Positions 11,199-24,246 of a stretch of 64,000 nt of DNA are shown piece after piece. The position numbers and the translations under genes are program-made. This DNA comes from Cercis canadensis (lineage: Eukaryota > Streptophyta > Magnoliopsida > Fabales > Fabaceae). The notes under the pieces are model-generated. The model worked only from the letters and a program-made list of their open reading frames with translations. It did not search any database and had not been told where the DNA came from. The DNA lies in the NCBI GenBank assembly GCA_003255065.1, contig QAOA01002082.1, positions 802,861-866,860 on the forward strand, read 5' to 3'. Numbering within the stretch: position 1 is the stretch's first letter; every line of letters begins with the position of its first letter.

Positions 11199-11760
11199 CT
11201 AGATCCTTAAATCAAACACTATACCGAAACATGTATGCTGGCAGCTATAATGTCAAAATCATCATGATGCATAAACAAACAAAATGTCCTAAAGTTTTGA
11301 TTAAAAATCTCTCTCCCCTCTCTCTCTCCTCAAAATATAAAAAGAAAACAATTTCAAAAATTTGACACTTAATTTCTTTCAGGTAAACAAAACTAAGTTC
11401 CAACATCACAACTTATTAATACTATCTCTTATAGAATGTTTGGAGTATTAAAATTTGTAGAATTAATTTCNGATACTTGATCCTTAAATCAAACACACTA
11501 TACCGAAACATGTATGCTGTCAGCTATAATGTCATAATCATCATGATGCATAAACAAACAAAATGTCCTAAAGTTTTGATTAAAAATCTCTCTCCCCTCT
11601 CTCTCTCTCTCCTCAAAATATAAAAAGAAAACAATTTCAAAAATTTTGACACTTAATTTCTTTCAGGTAAACAAAACTAAGTTCCAACATCACAACTTAT
11701 TAATACAATCTCTTATAGAATGTTTGGAGTATTAAAATTTGTAGAATTAATTTCATTTAC
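11199..11760 (+). repeat. Direct duplication (about 270 bp) split by a single N
   Basis: 11199-11470 and 11472-11760 are the same segment twice, differing by a few substitutions and by the length of a CT microsatellite. The N at 11471 sits exactly between them. This looks like two unmerged contig ends rather than a genomic tandem repeat. Confidence 0.8.
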
Positions 11761-12888
11761 AAATGAATTCTTAAATGAAATTTGTTTAGAATTATAATTA
11801 GACACGAGACAAGTATACACGATACAATTAATTTTAAGTCTTAAGTTTAAATCTCATTTTATCCTATCTTCATCTAGTTATCTAATGGCAAAAAAAGAGA
11901 AAAAAAACATATCAACTTAAGAGTTAAATTCATTTACAAATTACTTTGTAAGTAATATTTGAGGATTTATAAATCCTACCACTTTTAATAGAATCTACGA
12001 ATCATTTCATTTCTATTTAATTAAAACACACGTTCCAAACACAAGTATTTATTTTCTTTTCTTTTGCATTGGCACCTTTGGCTTTGGGCACTGAAAGCAA
12101 ATCTGAATCATGCCTAACCAGAATGAAATCTTGACGTTGAATTTTTTAGGAATATATATAACTACTAACTTGGGATCTTTCACCAAAAATCAAGATGAGT
12201 GCAAGTCACATCCGAAGCTGATAGAGTCTTGCAAATTGAAATTAACAAACCCACACAGCTAACAGTGTGGTGTAACATGTACCTTTCCTTTTTGGCCTTC
12301 ATTAACGAGACAACCAACCTCATCTATCCCTGTTACCGCTAATCAATCCCTTTCCTTGACCAAGATTTGTTTATTAATAGAAGATGTGATTATGATAGAG
12401 TCATAGATCCACAATCAAAAATTTAAAGCACACGTGTCAATGTTTTTTGAAAAAAAAAATTCTTTTTTAATTTTCTTTTGCGGTAATTCTCTCAAATCAA
12501 TTTTTATCAGTTATTGACTTATAGGTCTAATGACATATTTGTGATAGTAGGAATCATGGCTTTGATATGAAGGACTTTATTCTCGTCATATAGTCACATT
12601 TTCTTTTTCAATGCATTGTACTCTTTTGTAATAATAATAAAAAAAAATCAATTTTATGAAATTAGAATTAGAATAAGAAAGGTAATTCTTGTCTAACCCA
12701 AATTTGTTTTTGTGTACAAAACGTGCTCTAAATTTCTTATTAGTATACGAAATTAACGTTTACAATCAGCATGTTTGGACCAATTTGACCTAGTACAAGT
12801 CTTTTTCTCATCCAGTGACAACTAATCAGGGGTTGGAACCTTACTCAATACTCAAATTTATTGGTGAAGGAATTCCAGGTTATCAGTA

Positions 12889-12949
12889 TCTCATTTTCAA
12901 TCACCTAATTATCCAAACCCACCAATTCTACTCCCCACTATATAAGCTC
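12889..12949 (+). promoter_or_regulatory. Core promoter of laccase 2
   Basis: TATATAAG at 12939-12946, within the block shared with laccase 1, including ACCTAAT at 12903-12909. The start codon lies about 110 bp downstream. Confidence 0.65.
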
Positions 12950-13055
12950 TTTAACTTGCTCTAATCTGTGCATCCAAACAATTCTCACTTATAGCATTGA
13001 CTACTTTTGTTCTATTTGGAGCTATTTGAAGGAGATTTAGAAGAAAAAGAGGGAA

Positions 13056-15510
13056 ATGGATTCTGGCTATCTCTGCTTACCAGACATCTTGAGGGCTATA
13101 TTCTTTGTGTTATGTACTCTCTGGATATTACCAGAGCTCACACTTGCCAAGCATGAAAGAGTAACCAGGCGCTACAACTTTCATGTATGTTACTGCATTT
13201 TATCAACACATTTGAAACATATCCTTTGCATTTGCATCAATGTTCAAATATTCTCTTTTCTGCAGATCAAGTTACAAAATATCACAAGGCTTTGCCAAAC
13301 AAAGAGCATTGTGACTGTCAATGGACAGTTCCCGGGGCCTACAATTATAGCTCGAGAAGGTGATAGGCTAGTAATTAAAGTGGTGAACCATGTTCAGCAC
13401 AATGTCACAATCCATTGGTATTATCCAGTGACACCCTTAATCCATGTTGTTGTTATTGTTAAATGGTAGCAACTTATCAACATCTGATTCATATTTTCAG
13501 GCACGGCATTAGGCAATTGAAGAGTGGCTGGGCAGATGGACCTGCCTATATCACTCAGTGTCCAATTCAAAAAGGCCAATCTTATGTGTACAACTTCACT
13601 GTTATAGGCCAAAGAGGCACATTGTGGTGGCATGCTCATATCTCATGGTTAAGAGCAACTCTTTATGGACCTATTGTCATTCTTCCCAAAAGACATGACC
13701 CTTATCCATTCCCCCAACCCTTCAAGGAAGTGCCAATCATATTTGGTAAGCACAGACTTTGTCTTGAGAAATCTCAGCTATATATTACTACATAAACTCT
13801 CATTGATCTTTTATTTATCATGGTCCTTGCTTCAAATGGTAGGGGAGTGGTGGAAAGCAGACACAGAAGCAGTAATCAACCAAGCAATGCAATCAGGATT
13901 GGCAACTAATCTCTCAGATGCTTACACCATTAATGGTCTTCCGGGTCCTCTATACAACTGCTCAGCCAAAGGTATCATAATTCTCACATTTATGAAAAAA
14001 AGTAACATAGAAATCAATTTTTTTAGTAGTTTCATTTTGAGTACTATGCAAGTTGCTCTTCTTGCAGATACCTTCAAGCTTGAGGTGAAGCCAGGAAAAA
14101 CTTATCTCCTTCGTTTGATTAATGCTGCACTTAATGGTGATCTCTTCTTTAGCATTGCCAACCATACACTCACTGTGGTAGAAGCAGATGCTGTATATAC
14201 AAAGCCTTTAAAAACAAACATTGTGCTGATCACACCAGGGCAAACCACCAATGTCCTTATCAAGACCAAGTCCATGGCACCAAACGCCACCTTTGTCATT
14301 GCTGCCAGACCCTACGCTACTGGCCCTGCTGCCTTTGACAACACCACAACTACAGGACTGCTCGAGTACAAGATAACTTCAGTCACAAGCAACAAAATGA
14401 AGAACAAGAAGGTGCCTCTATTTAGACCAATGCTTCCAAAATTCAATGACACTGTGTTTGCAATGAACTACGACAAGAAGATTCGTAGCTTGAACAGTTT
14501 AAAATTCCCAGCAAAAGTACCAAAAACTGTTGATAGGCACTTCTTCTTCACTATTGGCATAGGAATTAACCAATGCTCAAAAAACCAGCCATGCCAAGGA
14601 CCCAATAACACAAGGTTAGTAGGAGCTGTTAATAATGTTTCATTTGTGATGCCCAACACTGCTTTACTCCAAGCTCATTTCTTCAACAAATCTAAAGGAG
14701 TATACACCACTGATTTTCCTACTAACCCACCTTTCAAGTTCAACTATACTGGCAATCCACCAAACAATACTATGGTAACCACTGGAACTAAGCTAGTGGT
14801 CTTGCCCTTCAATACAAGTGTGGAGTTGATTCTGCAGGACACTAGCATTATTGGAGCAGAGAGCCATCCATTTCACCTTCATGGCTTCAATTTCTTTCTT
14901 GTGGGTCAAGGATTTGGAAACTTTGATCCTAAAAAGGATCCCTCAAAGTTCAATCTGGTTGATCCTGCTGAAAGAAACACTGCTGGTGTACCATATGGTG
15001 GGTGGGTTGCTGTGCGCTTCTTTGCTGACAATCCAGGTCGGTTCAATACAATTAACCAAATCTACATTCATTGCATATTGATAATTATACTTGGTTTTAT
15101 CTAATTTCAATAGTAAAATGTTTGGGTGAGCTCACTTAAAAGCAACGTTAAATTCACATTACTAGAATTGGTTCCACTTAGACTTTGAATTTGATTTTAT
15201 CATGCAGAATTGTATGCTTGAAGTGTGTATAAGATTTTTTTTATTTTATTTCAACTCAAATAGAGCTACTATATATAATTGTGTAGAATTTTGAATGCTA
15301 AATGTTGATTTAATGCTTTTAGGTTTTTGGTTTAGCAATATCCTTCTTATTCATTTGCTGATGATGAATACATATATAGGTGTTTGGTTCATGCACTGCC
15401 ACCTTGAAGTGCATACCAGTTGGGGCTTGAAGATGGCATGGATTGTGCAGGATGGAAAGCTGCCAAATCAGAAGTTGCAACCTCCACCGTTGGATCTTCC
15501 AAAATGTTGA
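13056..15510 (+). CDS. Laccase 2 (six exons)
   Basis: Secreted multicopper oxidase, tandem paralogue of laccase 1. Exons: 13056-13184, 13266-13417, 13501-13745, 13843-13971, 14068-15036, 15380-15510; each exon has the same length as its partner in laccase 1, total 1755 bp, 584 residues. Signal peptide about residues 1-31, ending in LPELTLA. Copper motifs are [19 protein letters not shown] (Phe where laccase 1 has Leu) and [12 protein letters not shown], all with intact ligands. It keeps the usual VNGQFPGP. The last intron (15037-15379) is longer than in laccase 1 and holds a second, unused-looking agg-tttttggttta acceptor-like stretch near 15322. Likely role is phenolic or lignin oxidation in the wall. 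Both copies look functional and are very similar across the coding region. Confidence 0.95.
14117..14137 (+). promoter_or_regulatory. Weaker miR397-like site in laccase 2
   Basis: Same codons as the site in laccase 1, but with three G:U-type changes (positions 4, 7 and 16) and changed end bases (positions 1 and 21). Pairing should be weaker than in laccase 1. Confidence 0.6.
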
Positions 15511-16060
15511 AAAAATAATTGTAACATATTTTCTTTTTAGATCCCATATATATTAATGGGATGTTTTAGGCTCTTAGCTTTGAATGATTGTTTCAATTAT
15601 AACGTGCTTACTCTCAATAGGAAAATAATGAGAGTGAGAGTTTTGTGTAGGTTGTATTAGATATTCAGATTAATTGAATGCAACGGTGAATATAATCCAA
15701 TTTGTTGGAGAGAGGCACCATATAAAAGTAAAACACCAAATTATACATTAAGGAAAATTAATGAAAAGTTGAACTTATTTTTTCTAGCTCACCATGCAAT
15801 AAAAACTATTAAAATAGTTAATTATGTGTTATTTTATTTCATATATAATTAGTATTTAGTGTTTAGTATGTAATTATAATTTTCAATAGCTACATATTAA
15901 AAAAAAAATTATATATTTTATATCTAATAACAGGATATATTTGTCATTTCAAAAACTGTCTAAAAAATAAACTCAATTTCTCATATTGTGTATACTTTCT
16001 TCCCAATATTATTTATTTATTTATTCTTTTAGTAAATTCAATTTATTTTTTAGGAAATAA
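15511..16060. other. Intergenic between laccase 2 and RRP40
   Basis: Laccase 2 3' UTR followed by A+T-rich sequence. Nothing recognised. Confidence 0.5.
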
Positions 16061-17171
16061 TTTCAATTTCTCTCTCTCCATGAGTTACCCAGCACCAAGA
16101 AAGCACAAACACAAGCTTCCTTCAAGCTGCCTAACGCCGGCGGCGATCAAGACCCGAGTTTCAGTCAGAATTCCACTTCAAGTCTTCAATCAGGTCCATA
16201 CCCATAATCGAATTCCACCTCCTTTCACTATTTATCTCAACATTTCGCTTCTGGGTCTTGCCCATTATGTATTCTATTTTTCACGCAAATTTTTTTTTTT
16301 TTTTTTTTNGCAATTTTTTTTTTTTTTTTTTTTAATTTATGGGCTAGCATTAGGCACTGCAATTTCTTTTCTTTTTGGTTTTTTAATGTTATTAGTAGCA
16401 GATTTAGTAGCGATTTTAAACCCTTTTTCATTTGTTTATGCTTTGTTCTGTTTTGCTGTTTGGAATGAGCTGTATGATAAGCTTGTATGTTGTAAGTTTT
16501 CTTAATGCGCTTAATTTATTTAACCTTGAGAATGTTGTCATTGTCCTTTAATATTATCATGGGAGTTTTTGGTATTAGGTTTAATGATTCTTTGTATTAT
16601 TTATTTCTACTCTCAATCTTTGGTGCACATTCATCCTTTTATCCTTGTTTCATTTACCTAGTATAATATTGTTCTGTTCATCTCTGAGAAATCAGTTTTT
16701 TGGCTGCCTTTCGTATGGCTGTAGGATCATTTCCTCATGTGATTATCAAATGAAAAATTTGTATGAAACTTGACATTGGAATACTCAATGCATGTGCTCA
16801 AGTTAAATCAAGAACTTTATTATTTCCAATACTGCTAATTTTGAACTGTTATTAGTTTTCTTTTTTTTCTTTTCATATTCTATCTTAGCTATCATCTGCG
16901 TTATGTATTTTCTATATCTTTTGAAAATTGTTTCATGAGTTTGTGAGATCTTTTAGAATATATGATCGTGTTTAAAAATCTTTTCTTTCCCCTCCTTTGG
17001 TCGTAATCTTGTTGTGCATTGTAGCAGCACCAAAGGTATTTTAATATCAAATACACTTGTTGAAATGCTATTACTGCACTTAGGGGTTTCTAGTTTTATC
17101 CAGTCTCATGAAATAACAATCCCTTACTCGTGACTATAGAAATCTGATAGATATTGTATATCATTTTACAG
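16061..17171 (+). other. Likely 5' UTR exon and first intron of RRP40
   Basis: A CT-rich leader (about 16066-16078) starts what looks like a non-coding exon ending at a CAG|GT donor near 16193. An intron then runs to the TTTTACAG acceptor at 17170-17171. The intron contains poly(T) tracts on both sides of a single N near 16310, so its length there is unreliable. The small frame starting MSYPAPRKHKHK in the leader does not resemble RRP40 and is probably not translated as part of it. Confidence 0.45.
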
Positions 17172-17224
17172 TTACTGGAACTTCTGAAGAGACAGTTTGT
17201 GGATCTTTCCCACCATTTCACTCA

Positions 17225-19747
17225 ATGGAAAATAAACCATCGAGTTTGTCTATGAGTTTTATAGACCAATTAGTGGTGAGTGCTTGGTCTGACCCAGATT
17301 CTTTAGTAGACCACCAATGGTCTAATTCATATTTATCTCTTTTGTGTCAGTGAATACAAATCTTAGCATTTTTTAGCCTTTTATTTAACTTTGTTTTGAT
17401 GGTTGAATAGGTTCCTGGAGATGTGATTCTTAATCTCTCCGGAATGACAAACCAGAAAATTAAGCTTGGAGGTGGTCTACGCCAGGTCAGTCTTTATGTT
17501 TCCCAAAATTGAGACAGTTGTAAAGATGTTAATTGATGTTGTATTTGTATACACACAAAAACTCATTTGCCAGGTCACAGAAATTGATGACAGTTCTATC
17601 TTTTCATTATGATCCCTCAAAACTTCAAAGTAGATTCATCTCCTGACTCAAAATCCCATAAACAAAAAGAAAGGAAATAAGTCCACATAGTTCTTGCATT
17701 TTTCTCAGTTTCTTCAGTTTTAGGTGTCACTAACTCTCACAGGCATCATATTTCTAGGACAGTGATGCAATTTCCATAATGAAGGCTGGCAGGCTAAGGT
17801 TCTCAAAACCTAATAAATATTGGGTTGAAAGTTCTCAAAAGAGGGTGAGCATGATACTGTGACCACAATTGCACTATGTATTAACGTCTGAAGGCATGTC
17901 TTCTGAGTTGCATCTGTAGTGATATGTTAACATAACTTCATTCTTAGTCTGTACAGTTTTGCTGTCTTAGTGTTATTTGAATTTACTGTCGCATAGCTTT
18001 TAATATATACCAAAGAATCAAATGCATGTCTCTTTTACCTGGAAAACATTTTTAAGAGAAGGTTTTGTATATATATAATACATCACCATACAGAAGAGTG
18101 CTAAAGCAGAACATGGTCGAACAAACATCTTAAAATGAATGCTTTTAACTGATACTTGGAGTATTGTCATTTATAAATGTCAACAACTGATTGTCATTTC
18201 ATCTAAAATTCATCATTGGTCATGCAACTTAGGGGAGAACCTCTTTCTTTCTTCAGTTTGAGTCTTTTTCACTTCCTCTTAAATAAGGTGAATTTCCACC
18301 TACCAGTCAGAAGATTAAGTTAAAGCTTATTTTTCTAGAAAAAAAAAATTATTTCACTTTTGAATTTTCATACGGATATCAGTATATGAATGCTAAATCC
18401 TGGCTTGTAAGCTTAATTACAGTTTGCATTCTGTGGAAAACTATCTGCTTTTTTATCTGAGTTTTTGAAATTGATCTTTTCAGCATAAGGTTATATTAAG
18501 TACTAACCTTTTCTAAGGATTTGGTGGTTTCTCTAAAAAAAAAAAAAAAAAAAGAGAAAACTCTGTCTTCTTGTTTCATTATTCTGATTATGTTGTTTTG
18601 TACAGTCTGTGCCCCATGCAGAGGACTCTGTTCTTGGCATTGTTGTAGACTCTAGAGCAGATGTAAGGAAATTCCCTACTTTTATTATTCAGTCAAGCTG
18701 TACACCAAATTCGACTTTGTACTTGTTTATTAATATTTAGTTCATATCTTTGCAGAACTTTCTTGTGGATATAAAAGGACCTGCATTAGGACTTTTGCCC
18801 GTGCTTGCATTTGAGGGAGGAACGAGAAGAAATATACCCAAGTTTGAGGTGTGTGAAAATTGTGTTTGTTTATTAATTGCAAATACAAGTCTGTTGTTCT
18901 CTCGGCATTGCAGTATGTGGAACTTCATTTTTACTAATGCTTCACCTCGCAGGTTGGTACTTTGCTTTATGTGCGGATTGTGAAAGCAAACCCTGGAATG
19001 AATCCCGAGCTATCATGCACTGATGGTAGGTGTTGTCTTCTGCATCTTTATTCTCTTCCTCGTTCTTTTGATTGATGCCTCTTATTAATTTATTTTTTCT
19101 GTTCATTTTAAGTTTCTTTCTGCTTGATTTTTGTGGATTCAACCCTGCGCCTTTCTTCACATTGTATTTTCTAATTTGGTCTGTGTGTAGCCAGTGGGAA
19201 GGCAGCAGGATTTGGTGCCCTAAAAGATGGCTATATGTTTGAATGTACTACAGGTATCTCAAGAATGTAAGAGTCTTCAAATTTTCTGTCAATCTATGCA
19301 TACTAATAACAGACATGACATGAGAGATTGTGTTTTTTATATAGGCTTCTCAGCACACCCACATGTCAGGTGCTTGAAGCTTTAGGGAAGAAACTGTCCT
19401 CTGAGATAGCTATTGGCTTAAATGGTCGTGTTTGGGTATACATCTTCAGGCACTTACATCTACGTTCTATTTCTGGTGTGCCATATTTTGTTCATTTTCT
19501 TGCTTGTGGTCTTGTTTGATGCTCTATGCACTTGATGATAATTTTTGGGCTGATTTGGAAAAACTCAAGGCATGTCTTCCAACATTGCAATTTGCAACCT
19601 TGTTTAAAATATCATTTCTATTCATAGGTCAATGCGGCATCTCCATCAACAACTATCATAGTCATTAATGCGATTATGAACTCAGAGTCATTGACTGAGG
19701 TTCAGCAGAGAATTATGGTTGAAAAGCTGCTTCAGAGAATCCAGTGA
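17225..19747 (+). CDS. RRP40: Exosome complex subunit RRP40 (EXOSC3-like), nine coding exons
   Basis: RNA-binding cap subunit of the nuclear and cytoplasmic RNA exosome, which processes rRNA and degrades RNA 3' to 5'. Coding exons: 17225-17275, 17411-17485, 17758-17844, 18606-18662, 18756-18848, 18953-19025, 19191-19266, 19345-19435, 19628-19747; 723 bp, 240 residues, as in the Arabidopsis protein I recall. Diagnostic stretches: VPGDVILNLSGMTNQKIKLG at the start, an S1 domain in the middle (WVESSQKR, VLGIVVDS, FLVDIKGP, FEGGTRRNIPKFEVG), and a KH domain with GLNG at about residues 195-198, ending EKLLQRIQ. The start fits because MENKPSSLS lies in frame just before the conserved VPGD. The frame is intact throughout. 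Single-copy housekeeping gene. Confidence 0.93.
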
Positions 19748-20678
19748 CCAAGCTGATCATACATGTATGATTTAACTCTCCAGTTTTGTTTGGCCATTCT
19801 TCTTAAATAGTTCCTACCATTCTCATAACATGGAACTTGTGCTGTCTTATGGCATTTACGCCGCTTAGTGTTTACAGTACATGAAGTGCTTACATTTAAG
19901 GTGTTACCCCTGTTTCTGCAGGGAGGAATATACTTGACAAGCACACCCTAAATGCAGGAAGGATTTTCAACACCTTTGCTTTTTAAAGCGAGTTACATGG
20001 AATGTATGAAAAAATTTAGGATGTTGAATTTTCATTTTTAGGTATGTATAATAACAGGGTAAAAATCAAAAGCTTCTTATGTGCATTCAGTTACTTTACC
20101 TTTGCACGTGCCATTGACCAAAATGCACAGAATACAATATCTTGAGCTTCATTCGCATACCAGTTTTGCTTTCCTCACTTTAAATCATTCACGCATTTCA
20201 GTCACTATACAGAGCTTTTAATATAAATCAGCAATCACAAAAAGCTTCAATGCAAGCTTCATTGTAACCTGAACAATCGCAACCAAGAAAGGGAAGGAAG
20301 ATTTGGTCTTCAAGAGAGTAATTCATTTCATTGTCTCTGCCATCGAAATGTAAACAGTAGACATCAGCAAACACCTAAAGTTTTGTCCTTTCTAATAAAC
20401 AAAGACTCACGTATTAACGTTGTGAAGAAAACTTCACTTGTCTGAGAAGATGGAACAAGAAAACATTCCACAATGATCTTCATATTAGAGGAATTTTTTA
20501 AGCGATTCTTCGTACTATAGAATTGATTATATCACTTGAAAAAATCTTCGAAACATTAAAATAGAGTACACATAACTTTATGAGATCTTAAGTTTAAATC
20601 TTGTTAAAAGCAAAAAAATTGGAAAGTATGACTAATTATGAGAAGGGAAGTTAAAATTATAATTGCCCACAAGCTTAC
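19748..20678. other. Intergenic between RRP40 and the DUF155 gene
   Basis: RRP40 3' UTR plus A+T-rich spacer. No gene recognised. Confidence 0.5.
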
Positions 20679-20880
20679 CATACATGACAACCTTGTTGTA
20701 AATGATTTCAAAATGTAATTTTACCTTGCACTGTAAAATTCATTGAGTGGCTATTATTAGAAATGCAAAAAGAATTATCATACATGACAACCTTGTTGTA
20801 AATTATTTTAAAATGTAATTTTACCTTGCACTGTAAAATCAATTAGAGTGGCAATTATTAGAAATGCAAAAAGAATAATA
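20679..20880 (+). repeat. 100-bp tandem duplication upstream of the DUF155 gene
   Basis: Two copies of a 100-bp unit beginning catacatgacaaccttgttg start at 20679 and 20779, with a few differences. The second ends in a short ATA/AATA microsatellite. It lies about 150 bp before the start codon of the next gene, so it may overlap its promoter. Confidence 0.85.
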
Positions 20881-21024
20881 ATAATAAATAAAAAAAGAAT
20901 ATACCATATTAGATTTGTGGACCAAGACAAGTCCCGAAGAGTGGGAGCAGGGAAGCAATAGCAGAAGGCCCTCTATGTGGGAAATCACAGAAAGACAACT
21001 ACCAAAGCTTCTCATTCTCAGCGA

Positions 21025-24000
21025 ATGGGTGGGAGGTGGAGAACTGCATCTCTTCTCCTCAAGCACATAACTTTACCTTCCAAATCCCTTACCCATCTTC
21101 CTTCTCGCTCCCCCAAACCTTATTTTCTGTCTCCTCCTTCGCCTTCATCGACCCCTTCAGCTCGTTTCCTCAGTTTCGGGGCGTCTTCTGCAATTTCATA
21201 TAAGCTCTCCCTTGACAACAGCGAATTCGATTTGGATCCTCATAGTTCGGATCACAATTATGAATTGGGAGCTGAAGAAGACGATGAAACAGTGAAGATT
21301 CCCGTCAAGGCCTACTTCCTTTCTACCAGGTTCGCTCCTACTGTTTCATTATCTGTTGGTGTTTGTAGCTATTTTGGGCATTAGAATTTCCATGGCTTCT
21401 GTTTTAGTGATGGGATTTAGAAGATTATGTTATGTTATATGGCACTTTATGTAAAAGTTTTCATTTTTCTTTCACTAGCTTACATTTTGGGAACAATATT
21501 GAGGAACCAGAATATTTGGTATCAGAATCGTCTGCTAGATTTAGTCAAATCCTGTGATGAATATTGATGAATTAGTTGTTTGAAGAGAGAAATGAGAGAA
21601 TGAGAGCAGAAGAAAGACAGGAGAATCAGATAAGTGTAAGAAAGAAAGAGAGAAAAAAAATAGACAAAAATAAATAAATAACTATGCTGACCTAAGTAGC
21701 TAAGGGTATACTAATTGATAAGGCTTGTTATGTATCTATCATCATAATTAGAACTGTGGACTTTATATATTCATTCATAGTGTACAAAGGTCACAGCTTT
21801 GCTTCTACCATGCTTTGATACTATTTGATTCTTGATTTTAAAGTTCTTTCTTGCATTTGTTTTCATATGTTGATGCATTCTGCTATCTATGCTATTTTTT
21901 TGGGTTAAACCCCTTCCCCTCACCTGTCTTTCTTGTCCTGTTCTTGTTCTTTATGATTTGGCTGTCTCAGATTCATGATTTTGGCAGTATAAATTTGAAG
22001 AGCATTCAGGCCGAGAATTTAAGCAACGTTCTTCCTCAGTCTTCTCGATCATCAAACTATGTTGCCCTCCGGTTCTGGGACTTCAATTCAGATACTGCTG
22101 TAAGATTATCCCAGAAACCTTTTTACTATTTAGCACCTCTATAGGAAGTTTGTATCCATGTTTATAGTTATTAAATTTTATCTGCTTGATCGATTATTTT
22201 CCCTATTCATACTTAGTAGAACATGTCTATGCAACTCTCCCTCCAAGCTCCCAACGCAGGATTGGGGTATGAGGACAGATTTTTTAATTATAAGATGAAA
22301 CTCAGACTCATATTCGGTTCTTCTGTAAATTCCTTTTTCTTTTCTCTTTCTTTTTGAGGACGGGAAAGGCAGCTGCTGAGTGACATCCTAATTGGCAATA
22401 TGTTATTATTACTGATAAGTTAATTAATGCACTCTTATGTAACAAAAAGGAAAAATAATCTTCATCTGCTTAAGAGCAAGATTCTTGCATGTCTATTGTG
22501 AGAACATTTTTAATGCATTAATGATACAATATGATTGACTTAACAACCTTTGAACAATGCGGGGAATTTGATTCAGGGACCTGGATTACACAGGAAAGCA
22601 AGCAGTTGCCGTTTCTTGGTTGTATTCCAGTATGGATCTGCTGTTTTGTTTAATATTGAGGATCATGAAGTGGAAATTTACCTGGAACTAGTTCGGAGGC
22701 ATTCATCTGGTTTGCTGCAAGAAATGAAAAAAGATGGTAAGTTTCTTTCAGAGGAATCAATCATTTGTTTAGTTTTTCTCATGTTTATCTTTAACATGTT
22801 CTATGTGATTAGATTATGCTGTAAAAGAAAACCCACTCTTGGTCGAAGACATGCAAGGAGGCCCAGACTACATAGTTCTCAAATCTTTGGACACTGATGG
22901 TATCCGCATCATTGGAAGTGTACTAGGGCAAAGCATAGCTCTAGATTATTTTGTTTCACAGGTTTTATTTTATTTTTTCCCTTAATTCTTATATTATGTG
23001 TTTGATAAATTCTTTCTGGTTCTTTGGAATAGAATGTGTTGGCTCTTCTTTTCCTTTCTTCTTTTCAGTGTTATTCTTTCTGTGTCTCTCTCCCTCTCTT
23101 TTTGGAGGGGGTGGGGCTCGAAACAACTATCGTATCTTGTATGCAGTTGAATTAGTATATTTGGACTTCATTGAGATGCATAAATCTTGTTATGATGCTA
23201 ATGAAACATGGATGCTATTACTTGAATGGGCCAAATGGCATTATAGTTTTTGGATATTTTGAGGACTACTAAATTCGTTCTGTTCAAAATTTGACATTCC
23301 TTTTCTCTTGCTGTCAGTTTGATGGTTTGGTTGAAGAGTTTGCTGAAATAAATCGCGGAATGGAGAAAACTGGAACTTTCACTATGGATAAGAAGAAGCT
23401 TCTTCAGCTTGTTGGAAAGGCCAACTCAAATTTGGCTGATGTCATTCTTAAAGTTGGTCTCTTTGAGAGGTATTATCATCAGAAGTTTCAGACATTAGAT
23501 AATCTGCATCTCTATCTGCTTCTGTGATTTGGAGTTCTGATCTCTCTTGCTGTAATGAACATATGGACATATTTTATGCTCTTCAATTTTTGCATGATCG
23601 TTTGAGCACACTAGTTTATGAACTTATTCTTTCTCCATGTCTTTGTTATGTTTTGTTGTTCTAATTAGATCAGAAATAGCTTGGAGGGATGCAAAGTATG
23701 CTCAAATACATGAGTATCTTAGGGAGGAGTATGAAGTGGCGCAACGCTTTGGAAACCTGGATTTCAAATTGAAATTTGTAGAGGTATTTCTCCCCTTATA
23801 TTCACAATTCCACATGTTTTGCTTGTCTGGCTCGTCTTAAAGTGAGACATTTCATTTGAACGTTGCATGGAAAAGCAGAACATAAACAAGGCATTGTAAT
23901 AACTTGCTTGGATCTGATTAGCACATGTAATATATAGCAATTGGTTATTATGCACAATTCTACTGCTAGATAAAAAAAAAAAAGGAAAGAAAAAGCATAT

Positions 24001-24246
24001 TTGAATTCCTAATCCAACGACATAAAATTTGGAAAAGAAAGCACTACTCTGTTCTGGATAATATTGCCAAATTAAGGCTTATGTTCTTTCTGGTTTGGTT
24101 TTTTGCAGCACAATATTCATTTTCTCCAAGAAGTCCTCCAAAACAGAAAGTCAGATTTCTTGGAATGGTGCATTATTGGCCTATTGACCATTGAGAATGT
24201 TTTATCCTTATATGAGATTCTTCGTGATTCAAATACAGTTTCTTAG
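21025..24246 (+). CDS. RRL: RMD1/DUF155 family protein, RETARDED ROOT GROWTH-like, seven exons
   Basis: Plant member of the RMD1 (DUF155) family; Arabidopsis RRG and RRL are mitochondrial and affect cell division in root meristems and ABA signalling. Exons: 21025-21329, 21988-22099, 22577-22736, 22813-22961, 23318-23469, 23669-23783, 24109-24246; 1131 bp, 376 residues. The first residues MGGRWRTASLLLKHITLPSK are basic and hydroxylated, as in a mitochondrial presequence. DUF155 blocks follow: VVFQYGSAVLFNIEDHEV, NPLLVEDMQGGPDYIVLKSL, a long helical region (LLQLVGKANSNLADVILKVG, WRDAKYAQIHEYLREEYEVA), and a C-terminal hydrophobic stretch WCIIGLLTIENVLSLYEIL. The acceptor at 21986-21987 was chosen over the earlier AG because it alone keeps the frame and gives the family reading STSINLKSIQAENL. 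RRG itself is a less likely match than RRL. Confidence 0.9.

Larger units (their letters stand above)
9946..12880. other. Intergenic between the two tandem laccases
   Basis: A+T-rich spacer of about 2.9 kb beginning with the laccase 1 3' UTR. It holds a SINE-like relic (10733-10820), a duplicated segment around an N (11199-11760), and a possible MITE between about 11726 and 12050 whose ends read tgtttggag and ccaaacaca. No gene recognised. Confidence 0.55.

Noticed and set aside
16080-16505. 141-codon frame at the RRP40 leader
   Set aside because: It reads through an intron, poly(T) and an N. The RRP40 protein starts at 17225, and this frame has no family similarity.
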